64,000 nt of DNA, from assembly GCA_947561395.2 (NCBI GenBank), contig OX387189.1:22816329-22880328 (forward strand), in the 5' to 3' direction. Positions 32,181 to 43,647 of this stretch are shown here, in pieces; the first letter of the stretch is position 1; each line of letters begins with the position of its first letter. The position numbers were made by a program, and so were the translations under genes. The DNA comes from Buxus sempervirens (taxonomy: Eukaryota > Streptophyta > Magnoliopsida > Buxales > Buxaceae). The notes under the pieces are model-generated. The model searched no databases, was not told the DNA's origin, and worked only from the letters and a program-made list of their open reading frames with translations.

Positions 32181-33359
32181 CCCGCAAGACTTTTCGCGCA
32201 GGGGGTTGGAAGTTTTTTTCGGAAAAAAGCTAAGGGTTCGGACTTTTTTCTTCTGGATTTTTGAGGGTGCGAAGGGTCTTGGTTTGTTCTCTTCTTCCCT
32301 CTCCCGAAGCCCCCCTCTCTTGGTCCCTGCTCCCCCCCCCCCCCCCCCCCCCCTCAGAAATAAAACCCCAAGAGGCTCACCCTTCTTTGGTTCGGCTCCA
32401 TTCCCACCCAAGCAAGTGGAGGCTTGCTACTGTTGGTGCGGTGAAGTAGAGGATCCCGCCGCTGTCCGACTTCGAGGAGGCTCCCCCACTCAGCTCCAGA
32501 ACTCAAGAACCACCAGGTAAACATCCCTGTTACTTTGGGTTATACATATATGAGCATGTGATGTCTTTTTTCGTAAGCCGGTCTTATTCGGTGGTATGAG
32601 GCCACAGCCATGAAACCATGTTTTTTTGTTCACTTCCATCCGATGAAGACCGTCAAGTAAGGAAGAGGAAGATGCATGTTTTGCTCACGTCGAGAAGGGA
32701 GCATGTTCCCCAAGTTCCCTTCATCTAATGTACCCCTGTAAACCCCCCTTCTCCTTCCCTTCTCTCCGAAAGTCTGCGTGCATGCACCGAGCTTAGGGAC
32801 ATGCGTGGGTGAAAAGGAATTAGGTTTCCATGTTGCATAGGCAATCTCTCTTATTAGTGTTTTGTTCCTCCTGTTGTTTTATTGCTTGTTATATTTGCTA
32901 ACATGCCCCCCCCCCCCAACCCCCTGCCGTATGCCACTTGCTCCTGGTAGTGTCCCTGTAAGCATGCTCCCATCACCCCCCCCCCCCCCCTTTTTTTTAG
33001 ATGTTAATGCATCTGTACCAGTTTTTTATCGGGTTTGTTTTCTTTTAAGAGATTTTGGGTTGTGGGATGAAGCATGAATCATACTTAGACTAGTTTCAAT
33101 GCAAGTCTAAGTGACTTCTGGGGAGTGGTCGAAGCCCGGGGAGGTGTCCTGGGCAAGTTATTCGTGAAGTATTTTGAATGCATGTTTGCATTGTGAGTTT
33201 TCTGGGTTTTCAAAACTCGAAATAAAATGTGTTTAGATTAAATCCAAAATTAGTTGGGAGGTGTTCTGGGCATGTTGGGAGGCCAGTGGAGCAGTTACAG
33301 ACCGGAAAAAATCGGCCAGAGTTGGAGATCTCAAAAAAACAGAGAGTTGAAAATCGCAG

Positions 33360-33625
33360 CGAGCTGCCGCCCACCTGGCGCTCACCTAGGAGGTGGGCGC
33401 CCCTTTCACCTCACTTCCCGCCGAGCTGGCGCCCACCTGGCGCTCAGCTCGCGCCCACCTAAAACCAAGCGAAATTCTTGCGCTCTTCTCGCGCCCATCT
33501 CGCGCTCACCTCCCGCCCAGCTCGCGCTCACCTGGTATCGGGTGAGCGCTAGGTCAAATTTTCGCCCGGATTCTGGCGCCCACCTGGCGCCCACCGGGCG
33601 CTCACCTCAGGAGGTGAGCACCAGG
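33360..33625 (+). repeat. Degenerate GGCGCCCACCT/GGCGCTCACCT repeats in the E4 LTR
   Basis: Roughly 10-22 base units made of variants of GGCGCCCACCTGGCGCTCAC. The run is absent from the same place in E2 and E3, where other short repeats are found. Confidence 0.65.
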
Positions 33626-34756
33626 TCCAAAACAGGCCGAATTGTTATTTTTTTTGAAAATTCCAAAAATACCCCTTACCATACCGCGGGGGGCGAACCT
33701 TGGTTCGCTGCGCATCCAACTCGTACTTTGGTCCGGGTACCTCCCCTTGGACCCAACACAATGAGCCGGTTTTTTTTTTCTGACAGAGTGTCTATCTTGT
33801 GTGATTATTGATAGATGTGAATGATATTTTTGAACCGAACCGGATAAACCAATAGGGTTTCTGGGTCACCCGGAAACCCGACATGGGACTTGGACTCCCG
33901 GTCCAACTTGACTTCCAGTGGGCCTTCCAATGAGGCCCACCAAGCCCAATAAACACCAAAAGCATGCCATTAGAATAACTTAAGTAAAATGAACAATTTG
34001 AACCGGGCGGGCCAAACCCAATGCGGCCCACCCGAGCCTTGTTATGTGAAATTGATGCATGAATTGCGTGGTTTGGCCGAGACCAAGGGCAAGGGCCTAC
34101 CGGGCCCGCCAAAGCCCACCAAGGAAGGGTGCAAACCCTAATTTCTAGTAACATGGGCTTACAAGCCCAGATTTGGACTACGGGCCCCAAGCCCAGTGTC
34201 CAGCTCACTTTGGCAGATTAAAAAGATAAATCTAATAAAACTACTTGGCCACCATGTGGGCCCACCTTAGGGGCCCACAAACCAGTCCGGCCCACTTGTG
34301 CATGAAAAACACTTAATCTTCAAATCTGAATCTAAAGTAAAATCAATGCACCAACCAAAGCCCAAAGGGCCTCCTAGGATAGGCCAAGGCCCACAAGGGC
34401 ACACGGGCTTGACTAAGCCCACCAAGGATACCGTGGGCCTTCCAACGGGGCCCACCCAACCAGACTCAGATCACCTAAGTAATCAAGATAAAAGCAACTA
34501 AAGGGACCCACACCACTCAGGTGGTCCCGCCAGACTTAACCAAATTGCATATCGGATTAGGAAACAGGTGAGACCAATGTAAGCTGACTCAAACCAGGGA
34601 ACCCACGGGACCCGTCATCCGACGGGGTGGACCGGGGTGTCTACGGACTTCCCCGAACCACAACCGAGAACAGACTTAGAATCTCAAGCCGCAGACCAAA
34701 AAGCCCTAATAGGCAAAATTAGGCACCCAGGTGTCCGCCTGCACCCCATCAGGCGG

Positions 34757-34766
34757 TGGCGACTCC
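34757..34766 (+). other. PBS-like copy inside the E4 LTR end
   Basis: TGGCGACTCC lies 48 bases upstream of the true primer site at 34805. The spacing is identical in E3. Confidence 0.65.
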
Positions 34767-34804
34767 GAATTACCCCGTGCCGCGTTTCCCACGCGCGCAC
34801 AGCC

Positions 34805-34822
34805 TGGCGACTCTGCTGGGGA
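34805..34822 (+). other. E4 primer binding site
   Basis: TGGCGACTCTGCTGGGGA, starting three bases (GCC) after the LTR end, the same motif as in E3. Confidence 0.85.
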
Positions 34823-36116
34823 GTGGTTCAGCCCAGTAGGACCCTAGTTAGATGAGTCAGCATAAAGAGAGATTTAGTTGACGTTTAGGGTTTCTTACTA
34901 CCTCGTTTAGTAAGATACAGAATACGCGTAATTACGCGTTCTGGGGAGTCCTGTCAAAGGGACGCGATAATTGCCTAAGGCAAGTGGGATTTAAGTGGTC
35001 CCTTGTGACCCCCCACTTACCTGGGGACTCTCCCGGAACCTCGTATTGCGTGCTAATTCTGCACCTTACTATACGAGACAGTAACAATCCCTTTGCCAAC
35101 AAAATCTAGACAAAACTCACCTGTGTAGACACAGCACGCAGCCTAACTGCACACACAGGCACACCACCACACCGTGGATGGATTTTTTATTTGTCGTTCT
35201 TGTGTGATAAACTGCGTGGGGTGACACGCACGAGGGAGGCTGCGTGAATGATCCGACCCTTGGTAGATGAGTGAAATCGGATATTGCTACTTCTTTACCA
35301 AACCTAGACCTCTCTAGCAGCCTACCCTTCTGATTCCTATGAACTGATCTTTGGATGGTATTAGCACCTACGCTCCCGTGGCTTGCCGGGGAAAGCAGGG
35401 TAAACCCATCCCCCCAGTTTTCTGGAGTCCATTAGCACCACTGGTTTCTTGCCGTGGCACGCGAGGATCCAGTACTGGTCCAGACCCTTGTAGGCTTATG
35501 TCTCGGGCTGGGTATCCTTCCCCACATAACGTTTCTGAATGAACCTTGCGTTGAGCATGAGAGGGTGAGTAGGATGTGAATGATGAATAAAATTGGAATA
35601 AAATTCAGAGTCCATCAGGGGCAGCAACCCCCGCTTTTTGCATCAAATGGAGTAAACCCTAGATGCTGGGCTACCTCGGCCCTAGCTTAGGAAACTCACC
35701 TAACCATGATCAGGGGAACCACCCCAGATCCATGCATGGAGTCCTGTATGCTATGGGTCTTGACCCATTAGAGTCCGCTGGGAGCACTTTAAGTCCAGAT
35801 TGGTCTTTTAGAGTAGATGAAAGCCGGCCAGATCAAACAAACAGATGAAAGCATGCCAGATCAGAACATGGGCACTAAACCCTAGATCTAGGAGTTTTTT
35901 AGCCTACCCGCTTGAAAAGCAATTTGTATCCTCCCTTTTGGCTCCCAACAGCCTTAAGGATGAATTCTTTGAAGTTTTGGTAAATATCTTGTAAACCTTC
36001 GCCCTCGATGGCAAGTTGTAATTTTTGCTATAGTCCGACACCGGAAGCAGATGAAAGAACAGATGAAAGACAGAAAGATTGATCAGGACTTGAATGTGCT
36101 CCTCTACACAAGTATG
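34823..36116 (+). other. E4 leader, first part, up to the E3 insertion
   Basis: Non-coding, collinear with the E3 leader. It includes the conserved block at 35355-35530 with the perfect palindrome CCAGTACTGG (35469-35478). It is cut at 36116 by E3 and resumes at 53346 with TTTAGGAGTCGCGCC; E3's own intact leader shows the same join at about 41000. Confidence 0.8.
36112..36116. repeat. Left target duplication of E3 (GTATG)
   Basis: GTATG precedes the E3 5' LTR and is repeated at 53341-53345 after the 3' LTR, defining the insertion exactly. Confidence 0.95.
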
Positions 36117-36868
36117 TGTAAGCACCTCATTTTTGCGCTCCCAGAAAAACCAGAAATGCAAACCCTAGACAAAAAGTCAAACCCTGAGGGGTCAAAAGTT
36201 GACTTTTGATCAAGTGAAATTTGGCCACCTTGCTTTATACCATTGGATAGAGAATCTCGACACGGTTCCAACGCAACTGAGTTTGCAGGAATTGGGGTCC
36301 GGATGAAGGTTCTGCGGGTGGTCAAACTTAAGGAAGAGCCGAGAGTTGACTTTTCCTCGAATTCCGTGCCAAGTACCTTACTCCATACCATTGGATAGAG
36401 AATCTCGACACGGTTCCAACGCAACTGAGTTTGCAGGAATCGGAGTCCGGATGAAGGTTCTGCGGGCGGTCAAACTTGAGCAGAGCCAAAAGTTGACTTT
36501 CTGCTAAAATCCGATCCAGAGGCCTACCCCTAGGCCATTGGACGGAGAATCTCGACACGGTTCCAATGCAACTGAGTTTGCTGGAATCGGTGTCCCGGAT
36601 AAGGAAATATGAGCAAAATCGGCTCCCGGACGCGGCCCGGCACTTCTGCTAAAAAACTCGAGTTTGCTGCTAAACTGAAATTCAGTGGATAGGGAATCTC
36701 GCACCGATTCCAACACCACTAAGTTTACCAAAATCGGATATCAGACGAGCGAGTTGTGGGCAGTCAAAGTTTCTGAAAAAACTGCACACATGGCAAATAG
36801 TAAAGAAAAGGCAAATGAATTAAGTACATAAAGAAAAAAAGAAAAATAAAAAAAATAAATATAAATGG

Positions 36869-36968
36869 TTGGACGAATTCTCCATGTGGAGAATTCGTCC
36901 AAGCAAACTTAGCCTCCAAGTTTACTTGGAGGCTAAGAAAAGAAAGCAATGATTCATAATCATTGCTT
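36869..36968 (+). promoter_or_regulatory. Three consecutive perfect hairpins upstream of the E3 TATA box
   Basis: 36869-36902: 16-bp arms TTGGACGAATTCTCCA, loop TG. 36908-36937: 14-bp arms CTTAGCCTCCAAGT, loop TT. 36944-36968: 11-bp arms AAGCAATGATT, loop CAT. Together 82 of 100 bases are in perfect arms. The copies in the 3' LTR are at 50543-50576, 50582-50611 and 50618-50642. Confidence 0.95.
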
Positions 36969-37050
36969 ATGTTTTAAAAAAAGGTGGCATGAAATGAAAG
37001 GATGAGGGTTTTGGTGTTGAAGTGCAAGAATAATTGCATTTTAGTCAAGG

Positions 37051-37060
37051 CTTATAAAAA
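37051..37060 (+). promoter_or_regulatory. TATA box of the E3 5' LTR
   Basis: CTTATAAAAA, 83 bases downstream of the last hairpin. The downstream sequence is CT-rich (37105-37240), as in many plant transcript leaders. The copy in the 3' LTR is at 50725-50734. Confidence 0.7.
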
Positions 37061-39669
37061 GAAAAATACCTAGCACAAAGGGGGGTCGGCTCATTTTTGT
37101 TTGAGGCTCTCTCACTTCTTTGAGCAAGCTTTTGCTCCCACCCTTCTTCTTCTCCAAAGCTCCCATCTCTCTCCCAAAAACCCATTGAAGCATCTCTTTG
37201 AGCTTCCACTTCCTCTTCTCTTCTTCTTCTTCATCCTCACCCAAGCAAGAGGAGGAAGAGCTGCTCTTGGTGTGTGAAGGTGCTGCTCCAGCACTTCGGT
37301 TGGCTTCAAGAGGACCTCTACACACAACAAAAAGGGGTCTAAACTCCCAAGGTGAGCTCCTTTCTTTGTTTTGTTTCACATATATGAGCATGGTGTGATT
37401 TGGAGTACATGAAATTTTCTATGCATTATGTGTTTGCTGCTGGGGACTTTGTTCCTCCTTTCTTCTCCATTTTCTTCACTTTTTCCACACCACTGCAAGG
37501 GTGCAATTCTCCCAAGTTAAGGTGAGTATTCCGGGTGGAAGAGATTTCTTTAGGCTTAGTTTTAAAGCATCATAAGGTTGCTGTTTTTTTTAAACATGAT
37601 CTTGTTTTTTGCTCCCCCATTTATTAGGGGAGTGTGTTCTCCTTATACCCCTTCTCATGTATCCCACAAGTAAGCCCCCTCCTTTCCCTTCTTTAGATAC
37701 CATATTCTTGGGTTTAATGGGTGATACATGAGGCATGCTAGGGATACTTTTATCTTGATTATGTATGTCTAGGTTATTACTTTGAATGCGTGTGGGTTTA
37801 CCTCCATATGAAGCCCATAGGACTACTTTCGAAACCATGCAAGTATGCCACTTTATTAGCTTATTTTGCATGCTCTATCATGATTATTTTACTTCCTTCA
37901 AGTTGCTGTTTTCGGCCACTTGAGGTCATCTCCCATTTGGTTTGCACACGGCCATGCCCTCATTTGATGTATGTATAGGGTCTCCCTTCACTCACCACCA
38001 TTTAGAACACATGCATGTCCCTGTTTTGCAGTCATATGAGCACTTCCCATTTGCTGTTTTGGCATGCTTGACATGGTGTTCATCTCATGTTGGTTGTAGC
38101 AAGTACACACACCCACTTTAGCATGAAGTTGGTTTTTCAAGCTTTTTCGTGTTTTATTTTCTTGCCAATATGGTTACTGTTCTTTTTAGAGTGGAGAGGA
38201 GGCCAAGATAGGGACACTTAGTCCCTGTTTGCTTGTTGAGACAAGTGAAGGGAACCCCCCACAAGCATGAACCCCTTTCCCATGGCTGCACACCCCCAAG
38301 CCCCGTGTGTTTTTGCTGAAAAGAAAAAAGCCAAAAGGAGAAGCCAAGTGTGGCTTCTCCCAAGTCTGAGCCAACGTGGGCTCATCCAGGAGCCCACAAG
38401 ACCTTCTACATGCCCCTGGGAGCCCCCGGGATCAGTCCCAAAAGGCCAAAACTCAAAAGGACCAATTCCAGGGTGATCCGGCAACTCAGGCCAGATCACC
38501 TGAGGCCTAGGCGTATCCGGCAACTAAGGCCGGATAACCTAGGGTCTCTGTGTATCCGGCCACTCAGGCCGGATCACCTGAAGACCAAGCGTATCCGGCC
38601 TGAGTTGCCGGATACACACAGAAAGCCTGCTTTTGTACATTCTGTTCCTTTGCCTAAATTCTGTGATGATTTGTGATAAAATCGATGAACCAGCAGGGTT
38701 TCCGGGCCACCCGGAAACCCAAGATGGGACTTGGACCACCGGTCCAAACTTGGCATACCCGTGGGCCTTCCAACGGGGCCCACCAAGCCCAGTGAACCAA
38801 ATGCATGCTAATTAAACAACCTAAGTAAAATGAACCAATTTAATCGGATGGGCCAAACCCAATGCGGCCCGTCCGAACCTTGCCATATACATGAATGCAT
38901 AGATTGTGTGGTTTGGCCGAGACCATGGGCTAGGGCCTTTCGGGCCCGCTAAAGCCCGCCAACCGAACCAAGTTAGGGCACAAGCCCCAAACCCCAAGGA
39001 ACCGGGCTTTCAAAACCCAAATTCTGGATCATGGGCCCCAAGCCCAATGACCAGCCCACTTTGGCTCAAACATAAACAAGATAAATCTAAAATACCCTTG
39101 GCCACCATGTGGGCCCACCTAAAGGGGCCCACAAACCAATCCGGCCCACCACTTACGTGAAAGCCACTTAAGCTTAAAACTTAAACCCTAGATAAAACCA
39201 ATCCATTCTCCAAAGCCCACAGGGCCTCCTAGGCTAGGCGGAGGCCCACCAGGGGCACATGGGCTTACCCAAGCCCACCAAGGACACCGTGGGCCTTCCA
39301 ACGGGGCCCACCCAATCAGACCCAGATCACTTAAGCAAGAAGAGATAAAATCAACTAAAGGGACCCACACCAACTCAGGTGGCCCCGCCAAGACTCAATC
39401 TGAATTACATGCGGGATTAGGAATCGGGTGAGAACCAAATAGGAAGAGCTGACTCAAATCAGGGAACCCACGGGACCCGTCATCCGACGGGGTGGACTGG
39501 GGTGTCTACGGACTTCCCCAGACCACAACCGAGAATCGACTTAGAATCTCAAGCCGCAGACCAAAAGCCCTAAATAGACAAGATTAGGCACCCAGGTGTC
39601 CGCCTGCACCCCATCAGGCGGTGGCGACTCCGAATTACCCCGTGCCGCGTTTCCCACGCGCGCACAGCC

Positions 39670-39687
39670 TGGCGACTCTGCTGGGGA
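39670..39687 (+). other. E3 primer binding site
   Basis: TGGCGACTCTGCTGGGGA, three bases after the LTR end, identical to E4. Confidence 0.85.
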
Positions 39688-41193
39688 CGAGCCAGCCCAG
39701 TAGGACCCTGTTTAGGACCAAGTCAGCTCAAAAGGGACTTAGGCGATATTCTAGGAGCTCTTGCTACCCCGCTTAGCAAGGTACAGAATACACGTAAATA
39801 CGTGTTCTGGGGAGTCCTGTCACAAGGACGCGATAATTGCCTAAGGCAAGTGGAATTTAAGTGGTCCCCTTTGACCCTCCACTTACCTGGGGATTCTCCC
39901 AGGACATAGTAAAACGTGCCAATTCTGCACTTTACTATACGTGGCAGTAGGGATTCCTTTATCACCTAAATCCAGACAAATCTCGCCCGTATAGGCACAG
40001 CACGCAGCCCAACTGCACACACGGGCACACCACCACACCGTGGATGGATGATTGCATAGATGTAAATTTTAATTTCCCGCCTTTTGTGCAATAAAACTGC
40101 GTGGGGTGACATGCACGAGGGAGGATGCGTGAATGATCCGATCCTTGATAGATGAGTGGTGCGGACATTGCTACTTCTTTACCAAAACCTAGACCTCTCT
40201 AGCAGCCTACCCTTCTTATTACTATGAACTGATCTTTGGGATGGTATTAGCACCTACGCTCCCGTGGCTTGCCGGGGAAAGCAGGGTAAACCCATCCCCC
40301 CAGTTTTCTGGAGTCCACTAGCACCACTGGTTTCTTGCCGTGGCACGCGGGGATCCAGTACTGGTCCAGACCCTTGTAGGCTTATGTCTCGGGCTGGGTA
40401 TCCTTCCCCACCTAACGTTTCTGAATGAACCTTGCGTTAAGCATGAGAGGGTGAGTAGGATGTGAATGATGAATAAAATTGGAATAAAATTCAGAGTCCA
40501 TCAGGGGCAGGAACCCCCGTTTTTTGCATTAAATGGAGTAAACCCTAGATCATGGGCCGCCTTAGCCCTAATTTAGGAAGCTCACCTAACTTTGATCAGG
40601 GGAACCACCCCAGATCCATGCATGGAGTCCTATGCACTATGGGTCCTCACCCATTAGAGTCCGCTAGGAGCACTTCAAGTCCAGGTTGGTCTTTCAGAGC
40701 AGATGAAAGCCGGCTAGATCAGACAAACAGATGAAAGCATGCCAGATCAGAACATGGGCACTAAACCCTAGATCTAGGAATTTTTAGCCTGCCCGCTTGG
40801 AAAGCAATTTGTATCCTCCCTTTTGGCTCCCAACAGCCCCAAGGATGAATTCTTTACAGCTTTGTAAATATTCTTGTAAACCTTCGCCCTCGATGGCAAG
40901 TTGTAATTTTTGCTATGATACGACGCCAAAAGCAGATGAAAGAACAGATGAAAGACAGAAAGACCGATCAGGACTTGATTGTGCTCCTCTACACAAGTAC
41001 GTCTAGGAGTCGCGCCTCCATTGGCGCCAACCCTTAGGACCACACACCATGTGTGCCTGAGTTAAATTCCGCACTGTTTCTTGAAACTGCTAATGGTTAG
41101 TTCTTTTGTTTGAAATTATGCATGTCTTAGGACTGACTTAGAGTCTTGGTGTGGAACCTTAAACTGATTTGGAATTTCGATCGGATAGTTGGC
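39688..41193 (+). other. E3 leader
   Basis: Non-coding and collinear with E4. It carries the conserved block at 40240-40415 with CCAGTACTGG at 40355-40364. At about 40990-41040 it shows the uninterrupted form of the site where E3 itself entered E4 (ACAAGTACGTCTAGGAGTCG), which confirms the nesting. Confidence 0.75.
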
Positions 41194-42270
41194 ATGGCAT
41201 CTTCATCCTCATCTGAGAGAACCCGCTTCCCTAAGATAGAGAAGTGCGCCTAGGATCCCCCCTGGATCCGTTCTTGGACAGGGCAGCTCCAAGGGAGTGA
41301 GCAGATTGAATGGGAGCACAAATACCACATGGGACAGACTTTGTCCCTGTTAAATGTGCTAATCAACTGGGATATGATCCAAGCTGCTTTGCTTTTCTGG
41401 GATCCCCAGCTTTCTGTGTTTCGATTCGGGGTCAATGAGTTGACTCCCACAATTGAGGAACTTGACCTGTTCCTCCGATTTCACGACTTAGGAGAACCCG
41501 CTAGACCGAGTCTCAAAGAAAGCTACAAGAATGAAGCTTGCACTTTCTTTGGCCTCTCAAGGGGAGAATTCCAGACCTTAGGAGGTGACAAAGCATTCAC
41601 TAGGGTCTCCAAAACATTCCTTGCTGAAAAGATAAGAAACAAAAAGCAGGAAAGACCCCGGGTTTGGTTTGATACCTTCACCCTTGTGGTTCTGTCGCAA
41701 ATCTTCTTTCCGACTGGGGGGAGACACCATTAATTTGGCCCTCATGGAAATTGTGGATCAACTCAGGGCAGGATACCGAATCATGCCGCTGATCCTAGCT
41801 CAACTGTTCCATTCCCTAACTTTGTCCAAAAATGGAACCCGGAGGTTTCAAGGGTGCGCTCCCCTTCTCCACATTTGGCTGCAAGACCACCTGATGGTGT
41901 CATCACCTGTCAGTGCACATTACGGCCTAGTCCGTGACAGCATTCATTGGTTGGCTCAAGGAGAAATCCAACCAGACCTACCCACTCGTGAGGATTGGTT
42001 CGACCACTTTCTCCACCTGAAGGGAGAAACAGACATTCGATGGTGGGGCACATACAACATCCCCTACACCCCCATTATAGCTTTCAAGAAAAGAGAGGGA
42101 CTTGCCTTGATAGGTCTTACCTATGCTGTGCCATACTATCCGATTCGGGTTCTGAGACAGTTTGGGAAACCGTAGGAAGTCCCGATCCAAGACAACCTAA
42201 GCAGTCTGACTGGTCCACTCACTAAGAGACTGAGGGCATAGTTACTAGCCGAATGGACGAGGGTGTGCGT
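41194..42270 (+). pseudogene. E3 ORF1, decayed (DUF7745/plant-mobile-domain-like protein)
   Basis: Homologous to E4 ORF1 from MASSSS at 41194. Readable parts include WDMIQAALLFWDPQLSVF, ELTPTIEELDLFLRF, FFGLSRGEFQTLGGDKAF and VVLSQIFFPTGG. Lesions relative to E4: TAG at 41251 for Trp (CTGG to CTAG), one extra G in the run at 41716-41721 shifting the frame, TAG at 42174 after GKP, another TAG near 42240, and a deletion of about 370 bp after CVYR (42270) that removes the coiled-coil C-terminus. Function of this ORF in Tat/Ogre elements is not established. The protein cannot be made from this copy. Confidence 0.8.
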
Positions 42271-42310
42271 GTACCGATGGTTTGTCGTATTTGTGATCAA
42301 CATGATGTAC

Positions 42311-42560
42311 TTGGCGCCGCGGCGGCGCCTCTTAATTGAAGCATGGTTTCATTTTCGTGCTACTATATTGTTTAAATTTTAACAAAACAAAAACTTGGAA
42401 TAAAAAAAAAATTATTAATTCCCTCCAATAGGGCAACTCGGTCTCAGACAGACAACCTCTTCTTAAATAATGGCAATATCCCTGGTCGCTGCGACCACCT
42501 AATTTTCTTTATTTGCATCCCCCCATGGAGATCGCAAAACCTGGCAAGTGTTTACAAACA
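42311..42560 (+). other. E3 structured segment after ORF1
   Basis: Conserved with E4 (55030-55290). It contains three inverted repeats: GGCGCCG-C/G-CGGCGCC type (42313-42329), TGGTCGC-T-GCGACCA (about 42482-42496) and GTGTTT-AC-AAACAC (about 42548-42561). The first shows a paired T-A to C-G change between the elements. Confidence 0.55.
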
Positions 42561-42590
42561 CCCAAGACATAGAGCTCAGAGCGTCTAAAA

Positions 42591-43490
42591 TAGGGTTCTC
42601 TCTCCCAGTTGCCTACGGGTAGCTAAAATAGATTCGGTCACTAGGGTTCTCTTTCCCAGTCGCCTCCGAGCGTCTAAAATAGATCAGTTTTCAAAAATAG
42701 GGTTCTCTCTCCCAGTTGCCTATGGGTAGCTAAAATAGATTCGGTCATTAGGGTTCTCTTTCCCAGTCGCCTCCGAGCGTCTAAAATAGACCAGTTTTCA
42801 AAAATAGGGTTCTCTCTCCCAGTTGCCTACGGGTAGCTAAAATAGATTCGGTCATTAGGGTTCTCTTTCCCGGTCGCCTCCGAGCGTCTAAAATAGATCA
42901 GTTTTCAAAAATAGGGTTCTCTCTCCCAGTTGCCTACGGGTAGCTAAAATAGATTCGGTCACTAGGGTTCTCTTTCCCAGTCGCCTCCGAGCGTCTAAAA
43001 TAGATCAGTTTTCAAAAATAGGGTTCTCTCTCCCAGTTGCCTACGGGTAGCTAAAATAGATTCGGTCATTAGGGTTCTCTTTCCCAGTCGCCTCCGAGCG
43101 TCTAAAATAGATCAGTTTTCAAAAATAGGGTTCTCTCTCCCAGTTGCCTACGGGTAGCTAAAATAGATTCGGTCATTAGGGTTCTCTTTCCCAGTCGCCT
43201 CCGAGCGTCTAAAATAGATCAGTTTTCAAAAATAGGGTTCTCTCTCCCAGTTGCCTACGGGTAGCTAAAATAGATTCGGTCACTAGGGTTCTCTTTCCCA
43301 GTCGCTTCCAAGCGGCTAAAATAGATCAGCTTTCAAAAATAGGGTTCTCTCTCCCAGTTGCGTACGAGTACCTAAAACAGATTCGGTCACTAGGGTTCTC
43401 TTTCCCAGTCGCCCCCGAGCGTCTGAAATAGATCAGTCTTCAAAAATCAGGTTCTCTCCCCTTGTTACCTACGGGTAGCTAAAATAGATC
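42591..43490 (+). repeat. E3 tandem array, 107-bp unit, about 8 copies
   Basis: Units start TAGGGTTCTCTCTCCCAG at 42591, 42698, 42805 and so on. Each consists of two related half-units of about 54 bp, one with CAGTTGCCTACGGGTAGCT and one with CAGTCGCCTCCGAGCGTCT, both followed by AAAATAGAT. The half-units correspond to the 54-62 bp units of E4 (56490-57640). The first type can form a 7-pair stem with two wobbles; the second has mismatches. Confidence 0.9.
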
Positions 43491-43587
43491 AGTTAGGCGA
43501 AACATATCAGAAAACAAAATAAATAATTCAGATAAAGTTGTACAATCAATTTATGTGAAATTGCACTAATGCTTGTTAATTATCCCA

Positions 43588-43596
43588 AGGTACCAA
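43588..43596 (+). promoter_or_regulatory. Conserved acceptor-like junction before E3 gag
   Basis: TATCCCAAG|GTACCAAG, matching E2 and E4. A branch-point-like CTAAT lies at 43567. Confidence 0.35.
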
Positions 43597-43647
43597 GAAA
43601 GTGCTTGCAGAAGTCCATACCTGTTAAGATCAAGGAAAAGGCCCGAT

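Larger units (their letters stand above)
31059..34801 (+). mobile_element. E4: 5' LTR of Tat-like Ty3/gypsy element (3743 bp)
   Basis: It starts TGTAAGCACCTCATTTTTGC and ends CACGCGCGCACA at the primer site. It contains five copies of a 148-bp repeat (31184-31850), stem-loops and a TATA box near 32085-32180, C homopolymers (32333-32353 and near 32910 and 32980), GGCCCACC-rich DNA and the conserved terminal block. Only the first 700 and last 1000 bases resemble the E3 LTR closely. The middle, including the promoter, is different, so E4 is another subfamily. Confidence 0.85.
36117..39666 (+). mobile_element. E3 5' LTR (3550 bp)
   Basis: Order: four copies of the 148-bp repeat (36240-36760), three hairpins (36869-36968), TATA (37051), a CT/AG-rich leader, ATCCGGC-type short repeats (38475-38625), GGCCCACC-rich DNA, conserved terminal block, PBS-like copy at 39622-39631, end CGCGCGCACA. 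Open frames here recur at an offset of 13,674 bases because of the second LTR and are not genes. Confidence 0.95.

Noticed and set aside
32333-32353. C homopolymer as a functional element
   Set aside because: Most likely a slippage-prone run, possibly with length error in the sequence itself.
37041-37391. 116-residue minus-strand frame repeated at 50715-51065
   Set aside because: It lies in the duplicated LTR of E3, opposite a CT-rich transcript leader; its duplication reflects the two LTRs, not a gene pair.
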